Origin: Acanthaster planci
Lineage: Eukaryota; Echinodermata; Asteroidea; Valvatida; Acanthasteridae
Assembly (NCBI RefSeq): GCF_001949145.1
Contig: NW_019091362.1
Span: forward strand, 9,911,664 to 9,975,663
Direction of reading: 5' to 3'
DNA length: 64,000 nt
Positions 25,901 through 40,900 of the stretch are shown here, in pieces. Both the position numbers and the translations under genes were made by a program. The first letter of the stretch is position 1, and each line of letters starts with the position of its first letter. The notes beneath the pieces were generated by a model. The model worked only from the letters and a program-made list of their open reading frames with translations, made no database searches and was not told where the DNA came from.

Positions 25901-28900
25901 ACATTACATATTTTTCAACAGTGCCACCTGCTGCACCTTGTACTGTGTCTCAAACAACGTAACCGATCCTGGTTCTGTGTTTTTGTGGGCCACCATAAAC
26001 ATGTTCCTTTTTTTATTGCTTTGATGTCACAAATACATTCCTGGTAAGGGGTTATGAAAGTAATCCTCTGAACACTGCTAACAACAGTTACCTTTTAATT
26101 TTTTCTATTTTATGCCACACCAACAGGAGTGGTGATAGTCCAGAGTAGCATCAGGGCCTCAACAGGCTCCCTCCTGGAGGGGCGCGCCAGCAATCCCGTC
26201 ACTTTCGATGTCTCTTACTCTTCCTCCCCCAACGGTGCCAGCATTGAGGGTACTGGCCTGTGGTCTATCACTGTGTTTGGCAATAACCAGGGAGATGGTT
26301 TGGGTGAGTTTGCAATGGGCAGCTGGGAGGTTAGGACCACATTATAAGGTCATGGCAAGGTCATATCTGTTGCCAAAGCAAACGCAAATTCAGACATGTA
26401 ATTAAAACCAACGTTTATGACTAAAAACAGCATAAATATTTGCAGTAATGCCACAAATACACATTTGTTTTCATGTTTGCTCTTGCATGGAGTGTAAATT
26501 CAGCATTGACATTGTTATTTTTATACGTCGTAATAAGATGGTACCGTCAGGGGTAAAAATCCATTGAATATACCTTTTTTTCTTTGTGATAAAAACTTCT
26601 AGCGTGTTGACTTTTACTTTTAGGAACTCGTATGGCCGAGACAACTGGTACCCTGCAGGGCAATGGTAACAGCTTTCCCTTGAACAAGGGGAGCAGTGTT
26701 GAATTCAATGGTGTGTCTGCAACACTGAATTTGAGTCCCTATCGGGTGTGTGAGGATGTCCACTGGGTGTGCACCGAGCTGAAGAGAGGGAGTGCTCCAA
26801 GCAAGAACTTCTCCCTGGCAGACACCAACAATGCCAGAATAGCCTGCACGAGCCTGGACTGCACTGGTAAGGATGCGTTTGGGGTGGGTGTGAGGCCTTT
26901 TCACAACTTTGGCAGTTGCAGTCCTGGCTTTTCTGACACCTTGGCTGAAAGTGTAGTGATTGGCTAAAGTTTTGAAGATTGTCTGTTTGATTCCAAAAGC
27001 ATTTGATTGTTTGACACTGAAAATGAAGCCATAGAGAAAGCTGAGATTTGGATTAAAGCCTCCTGTTTTATACTACCACTTCTGAGGGGATCAAGGCCCT
27101 AACTTTGTGACCAGAAACACTGAGAGCCAGGTAGACTTGATGGTGCCTGACCTTGCATCACACCTGAATATGAGAGATGAGCCTGCAGTTTCTGCTGTTG
27201 GTTGTAATGCACCTTGCCAGTGCTGCCTTCTTACTGGCCAGGTCCTGAAGTGCAAATACAAGCAGAACATGCTGCTTGTTTGTGCAGAGAGGAATTTAAT
27301 TGAGTTGACCCATTTGTCGGAGGTTGCACAGAGAATGACACACTGGCTGTTGTCTCACCCTAAATTTACATATAATAAAGGAGTGGTAAGACTCACAGCA
27401 GTGAGGTCACGGCACTATCACTTTTTTTCTGTTTAAACTTGACAGGGGTGCAGATTTCCAACACAGCCCTCAACCTTACCACCAATGTTCTGACAGAAGA
27501 TTCAGGCAACCAGGCAGTCGAAGTGACCAGTGTTGTTTTGACAGGAGGGCCGGGATCCTCAACCCTGCCAGACAATGAGAATTTCAAAGTGGTGCTCTTT
27601 GGCAACTCTATGGAGGATGCGTCGGGGCCCAGAGTTGCTCTATCGGTGGTGAACGTTAGCTTCTCTATCCAGAGTGTAGCACCAGGTGTGTAGACACTAC
27701 TTATCATACGTTGGTCTATGGAAGTTTATACAATGTGGCTTTTGTATAACTGGTTTTTTAAAAAGATGCTGGCGGGTCACAAACATTTTTATGAGAAGTA
27801 TTTGAAAATGCACCATGAAATTAAATGTGAATTTGTATCATTTGTAGGGATGTATTCATTAAAATCCCTCCTAAAATTGAAGATTTCACAATTTTGTTAC
27901 AAATTTAAAATGCACACAGATTTCCTCAAATTTACTGCAGAGACATTAACAGGTAAATAGGGATGGTCTCAGGATTTGTTGGAAATGTGGCATAGTGCAA
28001 CCATAACAGAGAACCATGTCTCAATGAATCTTAAGCTCTTAATTGTGAGCATACGGCATCAGACCCTTTTTAGTGGTAGGCTTAGTTACATCAGATGCTT
28101 ACCATTCCTGGCAGAAAGGTTCAGAGTCACAATTTGAAAAAAAAATACTTTTTGCAATACTGTCATAAAAAAAGAAATCAACCAGAGACAATAGGAGGGG
28201 ATGCGTACTGGTTGGGGACAAAATGTTTGCAATATAAAGATATGATATCAGTGTCATGCGCCATAAGGCCACTTCAGAAAAGAAAATAGTTTAGCATCAG
28301 TTGTAGTTGCAAATACGAGGAGGGAGGAGGTTTTTTTTTTTTAAATACTTTGATATGCATGCAGGTCTGGACTGACGCAACCACGGAAAGAAAGTGCCAT
28401 GTTCACTTCAGACTCGTGCACAGACGTGCACATGACATTGTGTGTATGTACCCAGGTTACATGTTGCGCGTGCACGAGGTTTTGGGGACATTGTAGAAAC
28501 TATGGGGGACAGCTAAGGACATCTGAAAAGACAAAAAGGGCGCTGATGCTAAACTAATTAGTTTTTATGTGACCTAATATAAAGTGGGTACTGATTGTTT
28601 GTAACTTTTTGGAATGAGTAATTAGAATATCCTTTTTATTAAATCTTGTAGGCATTCATTTTTTCCCTTTCCTTCTTTTTTGCTCCACTACACCTATGCT
28701 TCTTCATTGAACTGTGTCAAATGCAAACTGTGGAACAAATTTGAAAACTCAATGTTGATATTGTTTTGATTACAATAAAGGTAAGAGTTAAACAACAGAA
28801 CACATTCTTCCTTTGTTTAAGAGGCTGTTAGCAATATTATTGTTTGTCCCAAGGTGGTTCCACTACGCTAACCGAAGCAATGTCTCCTGTCCTTAATCTG

Positions 28901-31900
28901 ACGGACGTATTCTGCACTGACCTGAATTACCTGTGCGTCAGAATCTACCGCAGTGACACTGTCACGCCAAGATTCAAACTGGAAGGGGTACCCAACGAGA
29001 ACAGCCTACAGGACTGCATGGCCATCACCTGCAGAGGTGGGTGGTCTGGGCCCATTGCCTCTTATGATTAGGCCGGTTGTCTGACATCTTAGGTGCATTC
29101 CACATGCTGGTATCTGATGTTGGCCGTTTGTGGATCTTGACAATTTCAGTGCATCTTTTTGACTTTCAGCAATGTTGGCAATCATTTGTACCAAAGGCAA
29201 ACCAGTGTTGGTGATAATTTGTAAAACGGGCAAACCACCCCTGATGCAGTCCCTGTTTGTTTTTCAAAACGGACAACTCCAATATCAGTCGGGGCTTATA
29301 TTTGCTCCTCCTGCATCAACATTTCCCCAGTGATACATATATAACAGGCATACTTTGATTTGAAGCAACATAAATCTTTTGAAAATATTAGAAACAATCA
29401 CTTTCTCATGAATTATCCATCCTTTTAGGGCGCGATTATTTTATATTTAAGTGCATGACTTAGCAATTGTGCTGAAGTTTGTTCAAGTGGAATTCAACCC
29501 TGCTTTTTGTCCAGCTTAAGTGATTTAGGATTTTTCTCTTTACATGGGCTAGATATGTGAATTCTAGTTCAAGTATCCACCCCTAGTTGAAGTGCCCCCT
29601 CACTGGCAAAGACGAGAAAGGCTGGTGGGAAGTTTATATCTCATGGACATGCCCAGCGCAAACATGAAGACCGTACATTCAAACAGAATTTGGTTGCGTG
29701 TGCTCAATGTGTCCTATGCCAAATGCTCAAGGGCCTGTGCATGTGCACATGATGAGTTCCCTCCAAAAACGCCCTCTTTTGTTCTTGTTCATGGTGGATA
29801 ACAAAACAATGGTGAATTTGGAGGGATCGAAAAAAGTGTTTTGAAGAGAATTAGAGGACCCTACAGCCATTCCCAATGCCATACTCTCTTTCAATTTTTG
29901 AAATATCAATTTTTTAAATATGAGACATTTTATAAAACAGGTTTTTCTGCCCTGCTGGCATAGCAATTCTAGTGGGCTGATGTTTGAGCCAGAAATTGTC
30001 AGAACTCCAAACAGCATGCCATTTGCCCACCAGAGTATTAATTGCTCAACTAGAACCACAAGACACAGTTTAGTTTGCAGTTGGCACATATGAAAAAAGA
30101 ACAGTACACGGGAGCACTTGTTTTCAATGAAGGTCATAACAGAAGAGAAATCCTGCCTGGGTTTCTTATAAACCTTTTCTGAAAAGAAGTACCAAGGAAC
30201 AGATGGCGTTGGGTTCTTGACTTTGCTCACAGGGGTTCGTGTGACTGGCGGAGCCGTGCAAACCTCATCTATCCTTCGCGAAGGAAATCCTGCTTATCCT
30301 GTAACACTGACAGTGGATTTTGGCACAGACGCCAATGGAGCCAGTGTGAGGACTGGTGGCATGGACCTGTTCAAGTTGGTGGTAGGTCACAGCACTATGA
30401 AACCAGTCTAATTTTACGGCAATGGCCTTTTATACATTCCTTTTCAAGTCTGAGTACTGTTTGAACATGAGGACGCAGTACCTTACTTGATGGGGAGATT
30501 GGTAAAAAGGATGTTGCTTTCGGATTTGGCAATGATTGGTGTGTTTGTTGATTTTTGCAAACCTGCAAGACTTTGATTCTGTGTTAAAACCCTCTACCTC
30601 GAGCAGCTGTTAATCATTGGAGAACTTCCAAGATCCAAAATGACATGAGCATAAACATTGTTTTAACTTGGAGACAGCTCTCTGAGGTAACTACCAAAAT
30701 TAGAATTGCGCAGTGGCATATTTGGGGGTGGGAGGACAGGGGGATGAGGATTTTTTTATGACTGTAAACAAATTTCGACCATTGTTATTTTAAAAAGTCC
30801 CATTTTGCCCCATCCCAACCAAAAACCGGGATATGCCCTCAAGTTGTAAAACCATGTCCTGTCCCCACAGGCATTCCTCTCTGCCGCTGCAGATGGTGGG
30901 GACCCCAAGACATCTGAGCAGAGCGTGGACCTTCCGCAGGGCTCTGAGAGCCAGCCAGTGACTGCCAGCTCGAACATAACCTTCACGGGAGCCGTTGCCA
31001 GTGTGAACACCACCACCTGGACCTGCCAGGCTGAGAACTTCATCTGCGTACGCCTGCTGAAAGACCCCATGGCTTCCTTGGACTACCTGCTGGAGGGTTT
31101 TGACACGGGAACCCAGACAGTTGACCCCACAAAACTTCAGCAGTGCACAGCAATAGACTGTAGAGGTATTTTACTTTCACAAATCGCACATGTAAAACAA
31201 CCACAGCTGCCAGGCCCGTTGGCTGGGGGGTTCAAAGGGTTTGAACCCCCCCCCCTTGCTTCTGAGTTCTGCTTGTTGGTGGTTTTTTGGGGTAATAAAT
31301 ATATAATTTTAATATACTACAATTTTTGGAAAGTAAGCTGCTGTTTATACATTGATTCCCATGCGGAAATATCTCTGCGGTTTATAATGAACTGCAGGCT
31401 GTTTATACGACAACATTTAAAGAATGAAATCAGTCACAAAATGCTGCTCCATGCCTCAGCGCAGCCTAACCCGGGCCGCTGCGGCCGGCCAGCCAAGGGT
31501 ACCAGCGGCGCGGTGCAACATTCCGGGTGCGGGGACAAGTCATGTTTTCATTGGTTACCGTTTACATTGGCTCTTCTCACATGTTGGAAATGAAGGAAAC
31601 CAGTCCAGAAAGACTGAATAGACTTGTAAATACCCTATAAGTTCCGTTTGCACCTCACATATTGTGTGGTGCGTCTGTTCGTTTTTGTCTTTTACGGTTG
31701 TGTAATCCATGTTGTTTATCATTTTACTGGTCTTAAAAGAACAGCTGCATGGCCCACCCAGCGAGGACTCAGGACACTAATCCAGTCCACTAAAATTGGT
31801 ATTTTCAAGGACTCGAGAAAGTTTAGGCACAATGAAAACATTTGTTCATGCGCTGCTTCATGTTACAATTGAAGAATGCACACCAGAAAGTTGCGTGGAC

Positions 31901-34900
31901 CCCATGGGCACTTCGACCTTTCACTTCGAACATTTGTGTATGGAGCAATATTTTATCTCCAATTTCACAAAAGGTGAAATTTAATCAAACTTCAATTATT
32001 TTTATTCATAAATGTTGATTTCGTATACCCGCTACAAGGTTCCAATGACATGTTAGTTTTGTCCAAAATGAGTGCAAAATGAAATGCGCCCTAACATATT
32101 TTTCTTTACCATTTTTAGTTAGGTAATAATGATTTACTAGAATGTATCACTTTTTTAGAACTTCTGAAATTTTTTGGGGATTTTCTAAGATTTTTAAAAT
32201 AATAATGTTCATATCATTCGCTCACCATCACCCAGTGCCCGATTCAAGGTGCAGGGTGAAGAGCCAATTCATTACCAGGCCAATTTACAATACGCCGTGA
32301 ATCTTGACAACTGAAGTAAGGGGCCTATACAAGTCTTACATGCGTCCATCGGTTCGCGACCAACATAGAACTTGTTTGATGTTGTGCTCCAAAGCATATT
32401 ATGAAAGTCCTTTGAATAAAAATGTGTGTTCACAGTGCCAAAAGTTCCCCTTTGGGGTTTGACGAACCCCCCCCAGTCTCTGGTCAGGCAATTGCAACGG
32501 GCCTGCGGCTGGCATTGAAATTAGAAGAATTTGAGTGAGCTAGGGCCCACACTTGTTTTCATTATTTGTCCCCGATACTCCGGAGACTGTTTGAGGGAGT
32601 TTTATTTGCTCACACTCATTTTAACAAACTGTTTTTTTCACACTGACTAGCCCTGAAGAACCATACCAAGTATATGTATACAAGAAGTCATGATCTACCC
32701 AGCCATCCATTTATGATGGATACATTTGTCTTGTGACTTTGTATGTGTTTTCTGTTTTTTATATGGCTGTCTAGATTGCTCGTTTCATGTCAACAATTTT
32801 TCGTTAAATCCTATTTCGCTCAGTACATGTAAAGTGCTGTTTTAAAGGCCACACTTCCGCAGGATCACCTTTCCATGACTGTGTTTTTGGTTCAGTTGTA
32901 TCTGCATCTTTTCCACAATTTCAGTGGACGCTCACCGTAACTCCTGCTCCTTAGTACTCACGTATTTGGACTGGAGGGATACGGAAAAAAAATTTATGGA
33001 AAGTCGATCAGCATTATTATCATTATGATTAACTTGACTGTGGGGTTAGTTGCTGTGGTTAGATTGTACCCTATTGTTGCTTTTTTGTCCAATGCAGGGG
33101 TCAACATTACAGATGTAGTTTTTGTGTCAGACGAGCCACTGTCCTTTGAGGAGCGAGATCCCACTGCCACTTTCACCTTCGACCTTGGTCTGGTGGCGGA
33201 CCCTACTGCCGGAGGCGTTACAGGCACTGGGCTGTGGAATCTGACCTTTGCCCTGAACAGTGCGGCCGATGGCTCGGGGGATGCCTTCGGTACGACTGTG
33301 GTGGCTCTCTCAGAGGAGAACGCCAACCGAGGGGTGGACCCTACCGGCCCCAGGACCAACCTGACTGACATAGAGGTCACCTTGCCCCTGGAGGGGGTCC
33401 TGTGTTCCCAGGCCAGCCCATTCTACCTCTGTGTCAAGCTAGAGAAGGCATCAGGAAGTTCCCCAGACTTCACGCTCACTGTGGCAAGCAATTGGAGCTG
33501 CAGCATGGTTACTTGTTATCGTAAGTTCCCAGGAAAGCCTCTTTGCTCTTTGTTAAAGCCCTGAAGTGCCTGCAATTTTGTGGTCATCCTTGTCGTTTAT
33601 GCACACTTCTGTTACATATGTGTAACTCGAGTTTCTCTGTCATTTAATGATTATGAATTTTTTAAAAATTGTTTAATATCCTTTATAAGTAGAGAAAAGT
33701 ACTTTTGCCTTTAGACTTCCATGTGTAATCTGTAAAGTCCACCATTCCAAAAATCAAGCTCTGGTCAATATTTGAGTTCAACCTGTAACAGATTAAAAAA
33801 TTTTATAAGGAAATGTCAAGAGGCTTTTTCCAACTCAAATTCAATTTATACCCTGAGAATTCCTAGAAAGGCTTGGAAAAGGTTGAAGTCAAACTTGTTA
33901 GTCTACAAGGACAGTTGAAAAATACTATTAAAGATATTTTTATCTGCAAAGAGGGGGAAATCAAATTTGCAAAATCCTGCCTTTTCCCCCACAGCCTTGT
34001 GCCTTAATTTCAACTCCACAATAATAGCAATCATATTTTCAATGACACTATATTTTTTAAACTTGTGGTAGCAGTACTCAAAAAGCCCGGAAAAATTGGA
34101 ACTTTTTTCTTTAAAAAAATGACAAAAATCACTTTCCAGCCGTCCGCATCAGTGACATCTCCTTCAAGGTGGCTGTGCCAGAGGCCATTCTAGAGAATGC
34201 TGACAACTTCCTCCGTGTGAACCTTAACCTCACCACCGACTCCCGGTCAGCCAATATTTCAGGGACCGGTCTGTGGGCCTCTCCGTCTTTTGAAATTCGG
34301 AATGCAGCCAATGCCACAACTCTGGGCTCAACTGGAGAATACTGGACGATGCCCCTGCAGAACATGGGTGGGTACTGAAAAAATAATGAAAAAAAGGAAA
34401 AATACCCTAAAATGTGACCTAGTCGACAAAATGAGTCACAAGTCACCAGAGGCACTTTTAAGGTAAAGATCTCAAAAAGAATCTTAAAAAATGTAAATCG
34501 ATGGAAACCCTCAACAGGTTTCACCCACATAATGTCCATTGTCATAATTAGGCAATGTGACAGAATGAGGGATGCATCAAAAGAAAGGGCACAATTTGCT
34601 CTTTCTGATCCACATTGGAACCAAAATTTTGTTGTTACAATAGTCTTTCACTCTACTGGCTGGCCATCTCGACATTATTCCCAGACAGGTGACCTTCGGG
34701 ACCATTTGCCTGATTGGATAGATACAAAGAAGCCACCCAATGTGGCCTTTGTGACCACAGGACTTTAGAGCACCAGTTTATTTCAGTCACATAATTTAAT
34801 TATTTTCATTGTGGCCACTGTTCCTTTGAGACCTTCATCTCATTATGGCTGAAAATATGGCGTGAAGATCCTCATGGCAACCACTGCAACATTCTGACCA

Positions 34901-37900
34901 TTATAATCAGTTAGCAGGGTTTTTTGTTGTTGATGAGGGATGATTTTGGCCTGTTCTCTGTTTTTGTTTTGTGTTTTTTTTTCTCTTCTTTTTTGGCCAT
35001 GGAAAAATAGATTTCTCAGTAGCCAATGCTGATCTCTCTATTGCATTTCATCCCCCGTCCATCCATAGCCGTAGCAGCCGGTGAGACTGCAGAATTTATG
35101 AACGTCTTCCCCGTAACTTTCACCCCTGCTGGCGTGGTGTGCAGTAATCTGACTCAGGTGTGCATGACCTTTAGCAAGGGGTCAAACCCCAGCCCGGATT
35201 TCGGCGTGGAGTTCCTCTCCAGTGCTGAAGTCTGTGTAGGCATTGAATGTCGAGGTAAGAAATCATTCTCCAATGAAAACCGAAGAAATAAAAACTAAAA
35301 CAAATTGCCCAAGACTCTTAGATAATGTGATATGCATGGAGAAAGTAAATTATAAATGTATGGACCGTTGCTTTATTGCTACTTGCGACAATAAGGGTGC
35401 CTTTAAATGGAAGTGAACCCCGAACATATAACCGAGCAAACTTTAGTGGGAAATTCTGTTTTAAAGTTGCCAAATAACGTGTTGACAGCAATCATTGAAT
35501 TGCGGAAAAGGAGAAAGTGCCTCTCTCTGAAAAAAAGGGGGGGGCACTTGATATGCCCTAATCAAGATCCACTTCTGCAGATATGTCTTTCTCATTTAAT
35601 CGTTTTCTTGATTGCACTGGAATTCAGGTGTGGAGATCATTTCCACAGTCATCTCCGAGGTGCTGGTAGGAGGGACGGTTACAGAGCGCATCACCACCGG
35701 CCAGAATGTAAACCTGTCCATCTCGGCTACCTCCTCTGCCGACGGGGCCAGCATCAACGGCAGTGATTTGTGGGCGCTGACAGTCTACTACACACCCAAC
35801 CCCAATGGAGCAGTGGACCCTACACTGGGCTCAGCCACGGCTGACTTGACGGCCACCCAGCAGAATACAGCTTTAGTCGCCGGGGAGGATTTGGTGCTGA
35901 CCAGTGTGTTCAAGGCTAGTGTGAACCTGTCTAACTTGGTGTGCCCAAAGGTGAGTGATTGTAAACTTTTGAAAGAGAATTCAAAAATCCAGTCAGTGAT
36001 GATCATAATAGTTACAATGGGAATAAAAAGTGTGTTTTTAAACAAGTGCATATTTCAACTAGTGTGGTAAAATAAAACCCAGAAAGGGGCCTGGCAACAT
36101 TACTGGGCAATACTGCATTTTGTATAAGCTTCATGTACACTGCTCGCTTCAACAGAAATGAATTTGGCTTTATCATTGAAATATAACTTTAAAAGTAAAG
36201 GTAGAGTGTTGTCCGGATTCTGATTAGCTTTTCCTTTGTACCAGTAAGAGCACTCAAACTGTCTGAATTTATGAATGAACGTTAAATTTTCCACCAATGT
36301 AGTTAGAAGTTCCTGTCATTTTGGTATGATGTGTAGTGATGTACCTACATAAGTTGTTTTTGATGGAGCATAATTATTTAAAATGGTGGTTAGTGCATGT
36401 ACAGCCTTTTCTTCAATTTAATATATTTCAAAAGAAGCAACTAAACACTTGCCTGATCAGCATTTATAATGGCTGATTTTTCAAAACATATATTCCGATA
36501 TTTTCTGAGGCCAGTTGTGTAGTTGATGATGGCAGGGCGGAGAACGTGGGGGATTTATGATTGAAGATTCTTATTTGAACATACAGGGCGGTCTGTACCT
36601 GTGTGCCAGGCTGCAGAGGCAAGCCAGTCCCACCCCTCTCTTCACACTGTCCGGTAGAGGTGGGGACGCGTCTGCCCTGATCGGCTGTAGAAGTGTCCAG
36701 TGTATCGGTAGGTGTAGTCTTTGGATTTTACCTGCAGAGTCTAAGCACGCATTGGCCAGCACTCAGGTGAAGATCAAGCAGGCTTAAAAGCCATGTCCAC
36801 TCAGACTTGTCCTTGTACTTAATGTGTAATTGTGTAATTAAGCCCTGTTCTGCAAGGCCTGGCTTCTTTTTTATGCCGCACACACAAAAAATCCAGGAAT
36901 ATAAAGCTACATGTGACTGCTTTTGATTTTACCTTGGCAGGTGTGCAAATCGAAGAGACAAATCTGCTCATCTCCAGCGGCATGCTGATACCTGTTGAGA
37001 GGCAAGCCTCTCACATGGTGCATTTCTCCTTCACATCGACGTCCACACTTACATCTGCAGAGCTGTTGGGCACAGGGCTATGGAAGATGGTTGCTTTTGC
37101 CAACCGTCGGTTGGACGGATCCCACCACCGTCGGTCCTATGAGGTCGATGTTGTCTTGACATCATCTCAGATGAATAGCTCCGTTTTACCCGGTTCACAA
37201 ATGTCCTTTTCTGGTCTAATGGTGAGTGCTTCAGTTCAATCATCACTTAGTCATATCAGGCTTTGATGTACTCCAGTTATTGTGCATTTATTGGGAAAAT
37301 CATCCTTTGTTGTTTTCCCTGTGACCATAACCAAAAATTGGCTGTGTTTTTTGTCCTTTTTCAATTACATTCAGGTGGATCTGAACCTCCAACAAACAGA
37401 CACCGAATGCCGTGAGACACCTTTCATCTGCGGTCAACTGTTGCAAGGGGACAACCCGAATCCCGATTTCTGCTTGCAGGGAGTGCCCGATGGCAACGCC
37501 CTAATCAACTGTAAACCCTTGGACTGCATCGGTAGGGAGAGTTTTTAAACCAGTTTGCCCTTGAGGACGACAGATAGGGTTGATCCTGAACTTGGCCACT
37601 GTGCAAAGCCTGTTGTTCCAAATGCAACTCCTTGATCTTGCCCTAAGTGTTGACAAGTATAGGGTGACGGCAAGAAATAGCTCTGACATGCATGACTCTG
37701 ACATGATGGTATTTGTATGTTATAGCTGGATATCAAAATTTAGTGGCTGTATCTTGTCTTTTTTAGAAAAGGAAAGTAAAAACTTGGTCCAGAATTATAA
37801 ATGGCCTGAAAGTGATTCATAAACTTCACCCAGTTCCTGTCAAAATGCCTTTACAACTAAATACTAGGAAAACAAATTATCACATGTCTTGGATTTATTG

Positions 37901-40900
37901 ATTGTTTTCACTGTTGTTGTGTATTAGTAATGTTTTTATTGGTTGTAAGGATGCTTTAGTACCCACAACCTCTCACTCAAAAGTACAGATGTCTTGTTTT
38001 GAGTTGTTCCCATCTAGAGAGTGAAATATGTACTTGATATTTTTCTGGTTTGTATCGATGTCACTGTCAAACTGTAACACCAAATTGTATGTCTTCTGGT
38101 GGTAGTTTTAAATATTCAAGCAAACTGCGGAGTAGCCCTGTGTTTGCTTGCTGACAAATTTTCTCCAATTTATGCAGGGTAATCAAAGAAGGTTGTGGAA
38201 ACAAGAAATTAGGTGGGCCTGTTGTTTACATTTCAGGTGTGAAAATCACCACTTTTGACTTGACCAACACTGGCAGTGAGATCCTTCGCGAGAACATGGA
38301 TGGCCAGCTGTTCTCCTTTGACGTCAGTCTCACATCTGATTCCACAAAGAGCCCGGTCATTGGCGACAACCTCTGGACATTCCGGACATTCCTCAATGAC
38401 GCAGCGGACTGTCTCGGCATCGCAGAGGAGGTGGCTCTGACAGACGCTGGCATAAGGCCTGGTCAAGAGGACCAGGACCTGACTGCAGGCGGGACCATCA
38501 CCTTCAACGTGGATGCCTTGATGAACTTCAGAATGAAGTGCCCAGCCTGGGACAACGTCTACCTGTGCCTGGAGGTCTTCACAGGGGACCAGACCAGTGT
38601 CCCCTTCACACTGTTTGGAGACGTCCTCAAGGGGGTGCAGATAGAATGCAGAGGTACTTCTAAGGCATCTTTGTTTTTTTAGCCCTTGAAATTTTTATTC
38701 ATAAATTATTTTTCTGGAAACCAGAAAATGCTTTAAAAGTGCAAATAAGTCTTCATTTTTTTGACTTGTGGGTCAAATTTGTTTGGGCGTAGCATGTTAA
38801 CCATGCTCATGTGAGCTGCAAAAGCCAAGTGCTTCTTTGATTGGGATCACTCCTCAGTGTGAAACTTCAAAGGGTCTCATTCCTGAAGTTTGCCTAATCT
38901 CTGATAGGGGTTGAAGTGACCAACACGGACATCCATATTGTCAATTCACCCGAGAGGATTATTGAGAGTGATGATGAGGTGAACCTTGACCTTAACCTGC
39001 GCATCTCCTCTGTGGCGGCTGCCTCGAGCATCTCAGGGACAGGGCTGTGGTCAGTAGACATCTTCATCAGCAATGAGGCCTCATGCCAGACGAACACAAC
39101 AGACCGCATCACCTCCGCACTCAGCCCGATCAACTACAACAAGCCCCTGGTGGCTGGGGCAGTGCTGCTGCTGAACAATGTGCTGGCTACCATACCACTG
39201 CGGGGCACCCTCTGTGAGGATATCAGCTACATCTGTGTTGACTTTGGCAAGGGCCCCAGCCCTTCGCCGAACTTCACATTGGTTCCTGTGCCTGACAATT
39301 CATCTCTGATGGCGTCTGAGGCCATTGAGTGCCGAGGTAGGGCATTCAAACTCTACATCAATTGCGTGCAAAAAATCCAGTAATTCCACAAAAATGTTTA
39401 TTTCAACCCTTTGTTTCAACCCCTCTTAACAAGGGGCACGGTTCCTTCCAACCTGCTCCTCCCCCTTCAGATCTGGGCTTTCTAATGGCTACTGTGATAC
39501 ACCAAACAAAAGGGTTCGTTGTTATCATTTGTAATTTACCCCACTGTATAATTCAGTCTGCATAGTAAACATGCTTCCATTGTACGCGGTGAATACATGT
39601 AGAAAGATGCTTTTTGTGAAGTTGGTATAGAAATGCCAGCAAGACACAGCAGAAAAATTCATAAAAGCTGAACTTGTTGAAAACATCTTTGCAATGCTAT
39701 TAGAGAAGAGGTTTATGGAGTTCTTTTTCCCTTTGAGGGTTTAATAATGAGCATGTCTTCTCTTATGAAATTGAAAACCTCTTGTTATCCTTTATTTCAC
39801 CTGCAGGATTGCATATAGTGTCCACAGAACTCACCCTGTCGGATGGGGAGCCCCTCATCTCTAATGACCCCTTGCACCCAATTGCCTTCAGTTTCACCTT
39901 TGAGACGGACCCGGCCGGGGCCAGCGTCTCCAACCCCACCAACCTGTTCCGCCTTCAGGTGGCAGCCACGGACAGCCCCACCCGAGCCGCAGTGGTGGCC
40001 TCGCCACACCAGATGCCTTTCCTCTACTCCCCGCCCCCAGGCTTCAACATCGCTGCCGGCCGGCGCTACACCCTCCCTGTCCAGATCAACCTGAACCTCC
40101 GTGGGGGTCGGTGTGATGAAATTCCCTATGTCTGTGCAACGCTGATGAAGGGCTTTAATGCAATGCCACCTTTCACGCTGACCCCCGACATGGACAACCC
40201 CATTCTAACAGCATGCAGCGAACGCCTGGATTGTATCGGTAAGGCTCCGTGTCCTTTTAACAAATGGTTTAACTGCCAAACACCATCCAAAAGTAGCCTT
40301 TCAAACTGTCCAACTTGAGTGGCCATATAGATGCTGCCATCAGCTATCAGACATGGGACAGTTTTTGATCTGCTGCTTAACAGAAGCCTGGACTAGAAAA
40401 TTTTAGTGGGCAACAGACTTTGTCAGGCGACTTACAATTGAAAGTGAATTCCCTTGATAACATCTGGACAGCATATCAGAGAATCCTGAAATTGTACAAA
40501 GTATGGCTCCAGAACAGTTTTTTCTTCAACCAGGATGGAAATAAAATGTTTATTAATTGAGGAGAAACAAAGCTTTGTCAAATTCGTGAAGAATGCACAT
40601 GATGCTCGTCCACCATTTTAACCCATAGTTAGAGTTTAGGCAGATACCTGCATGCCCTGGGGTGAAATCACTGCCGCTGTGGCATATTCATCATCCATCT
40701 TAATTATGCTGTTTGTGTTCATGCTTGTTTTCACTTGTTAGCATAAATGCTTCGTTGGTTTTCATTTGGTTTTTGGGACCAGGTGTGAAAATTGCAGACC
40801 AGCGCCTAACCATCGAGTCAGGAATTCCATTCATTGAGCATTCAATGTCCAACCAAGTAGAACTGACTGTAAGTTGAGAAAATTTGTTTTTTTTCCATAT

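Noticed and set aside
29727-30230. Minus-strand ORF of 167 codons
   Set aside because: Intronic, repetitive composition, no family features.
33521-34140. Apparent frameshift between R14 and R15
   Set aside because: Rechecking the acceptor position (exon start 34140) restores phase 1 and an unbroken frame.
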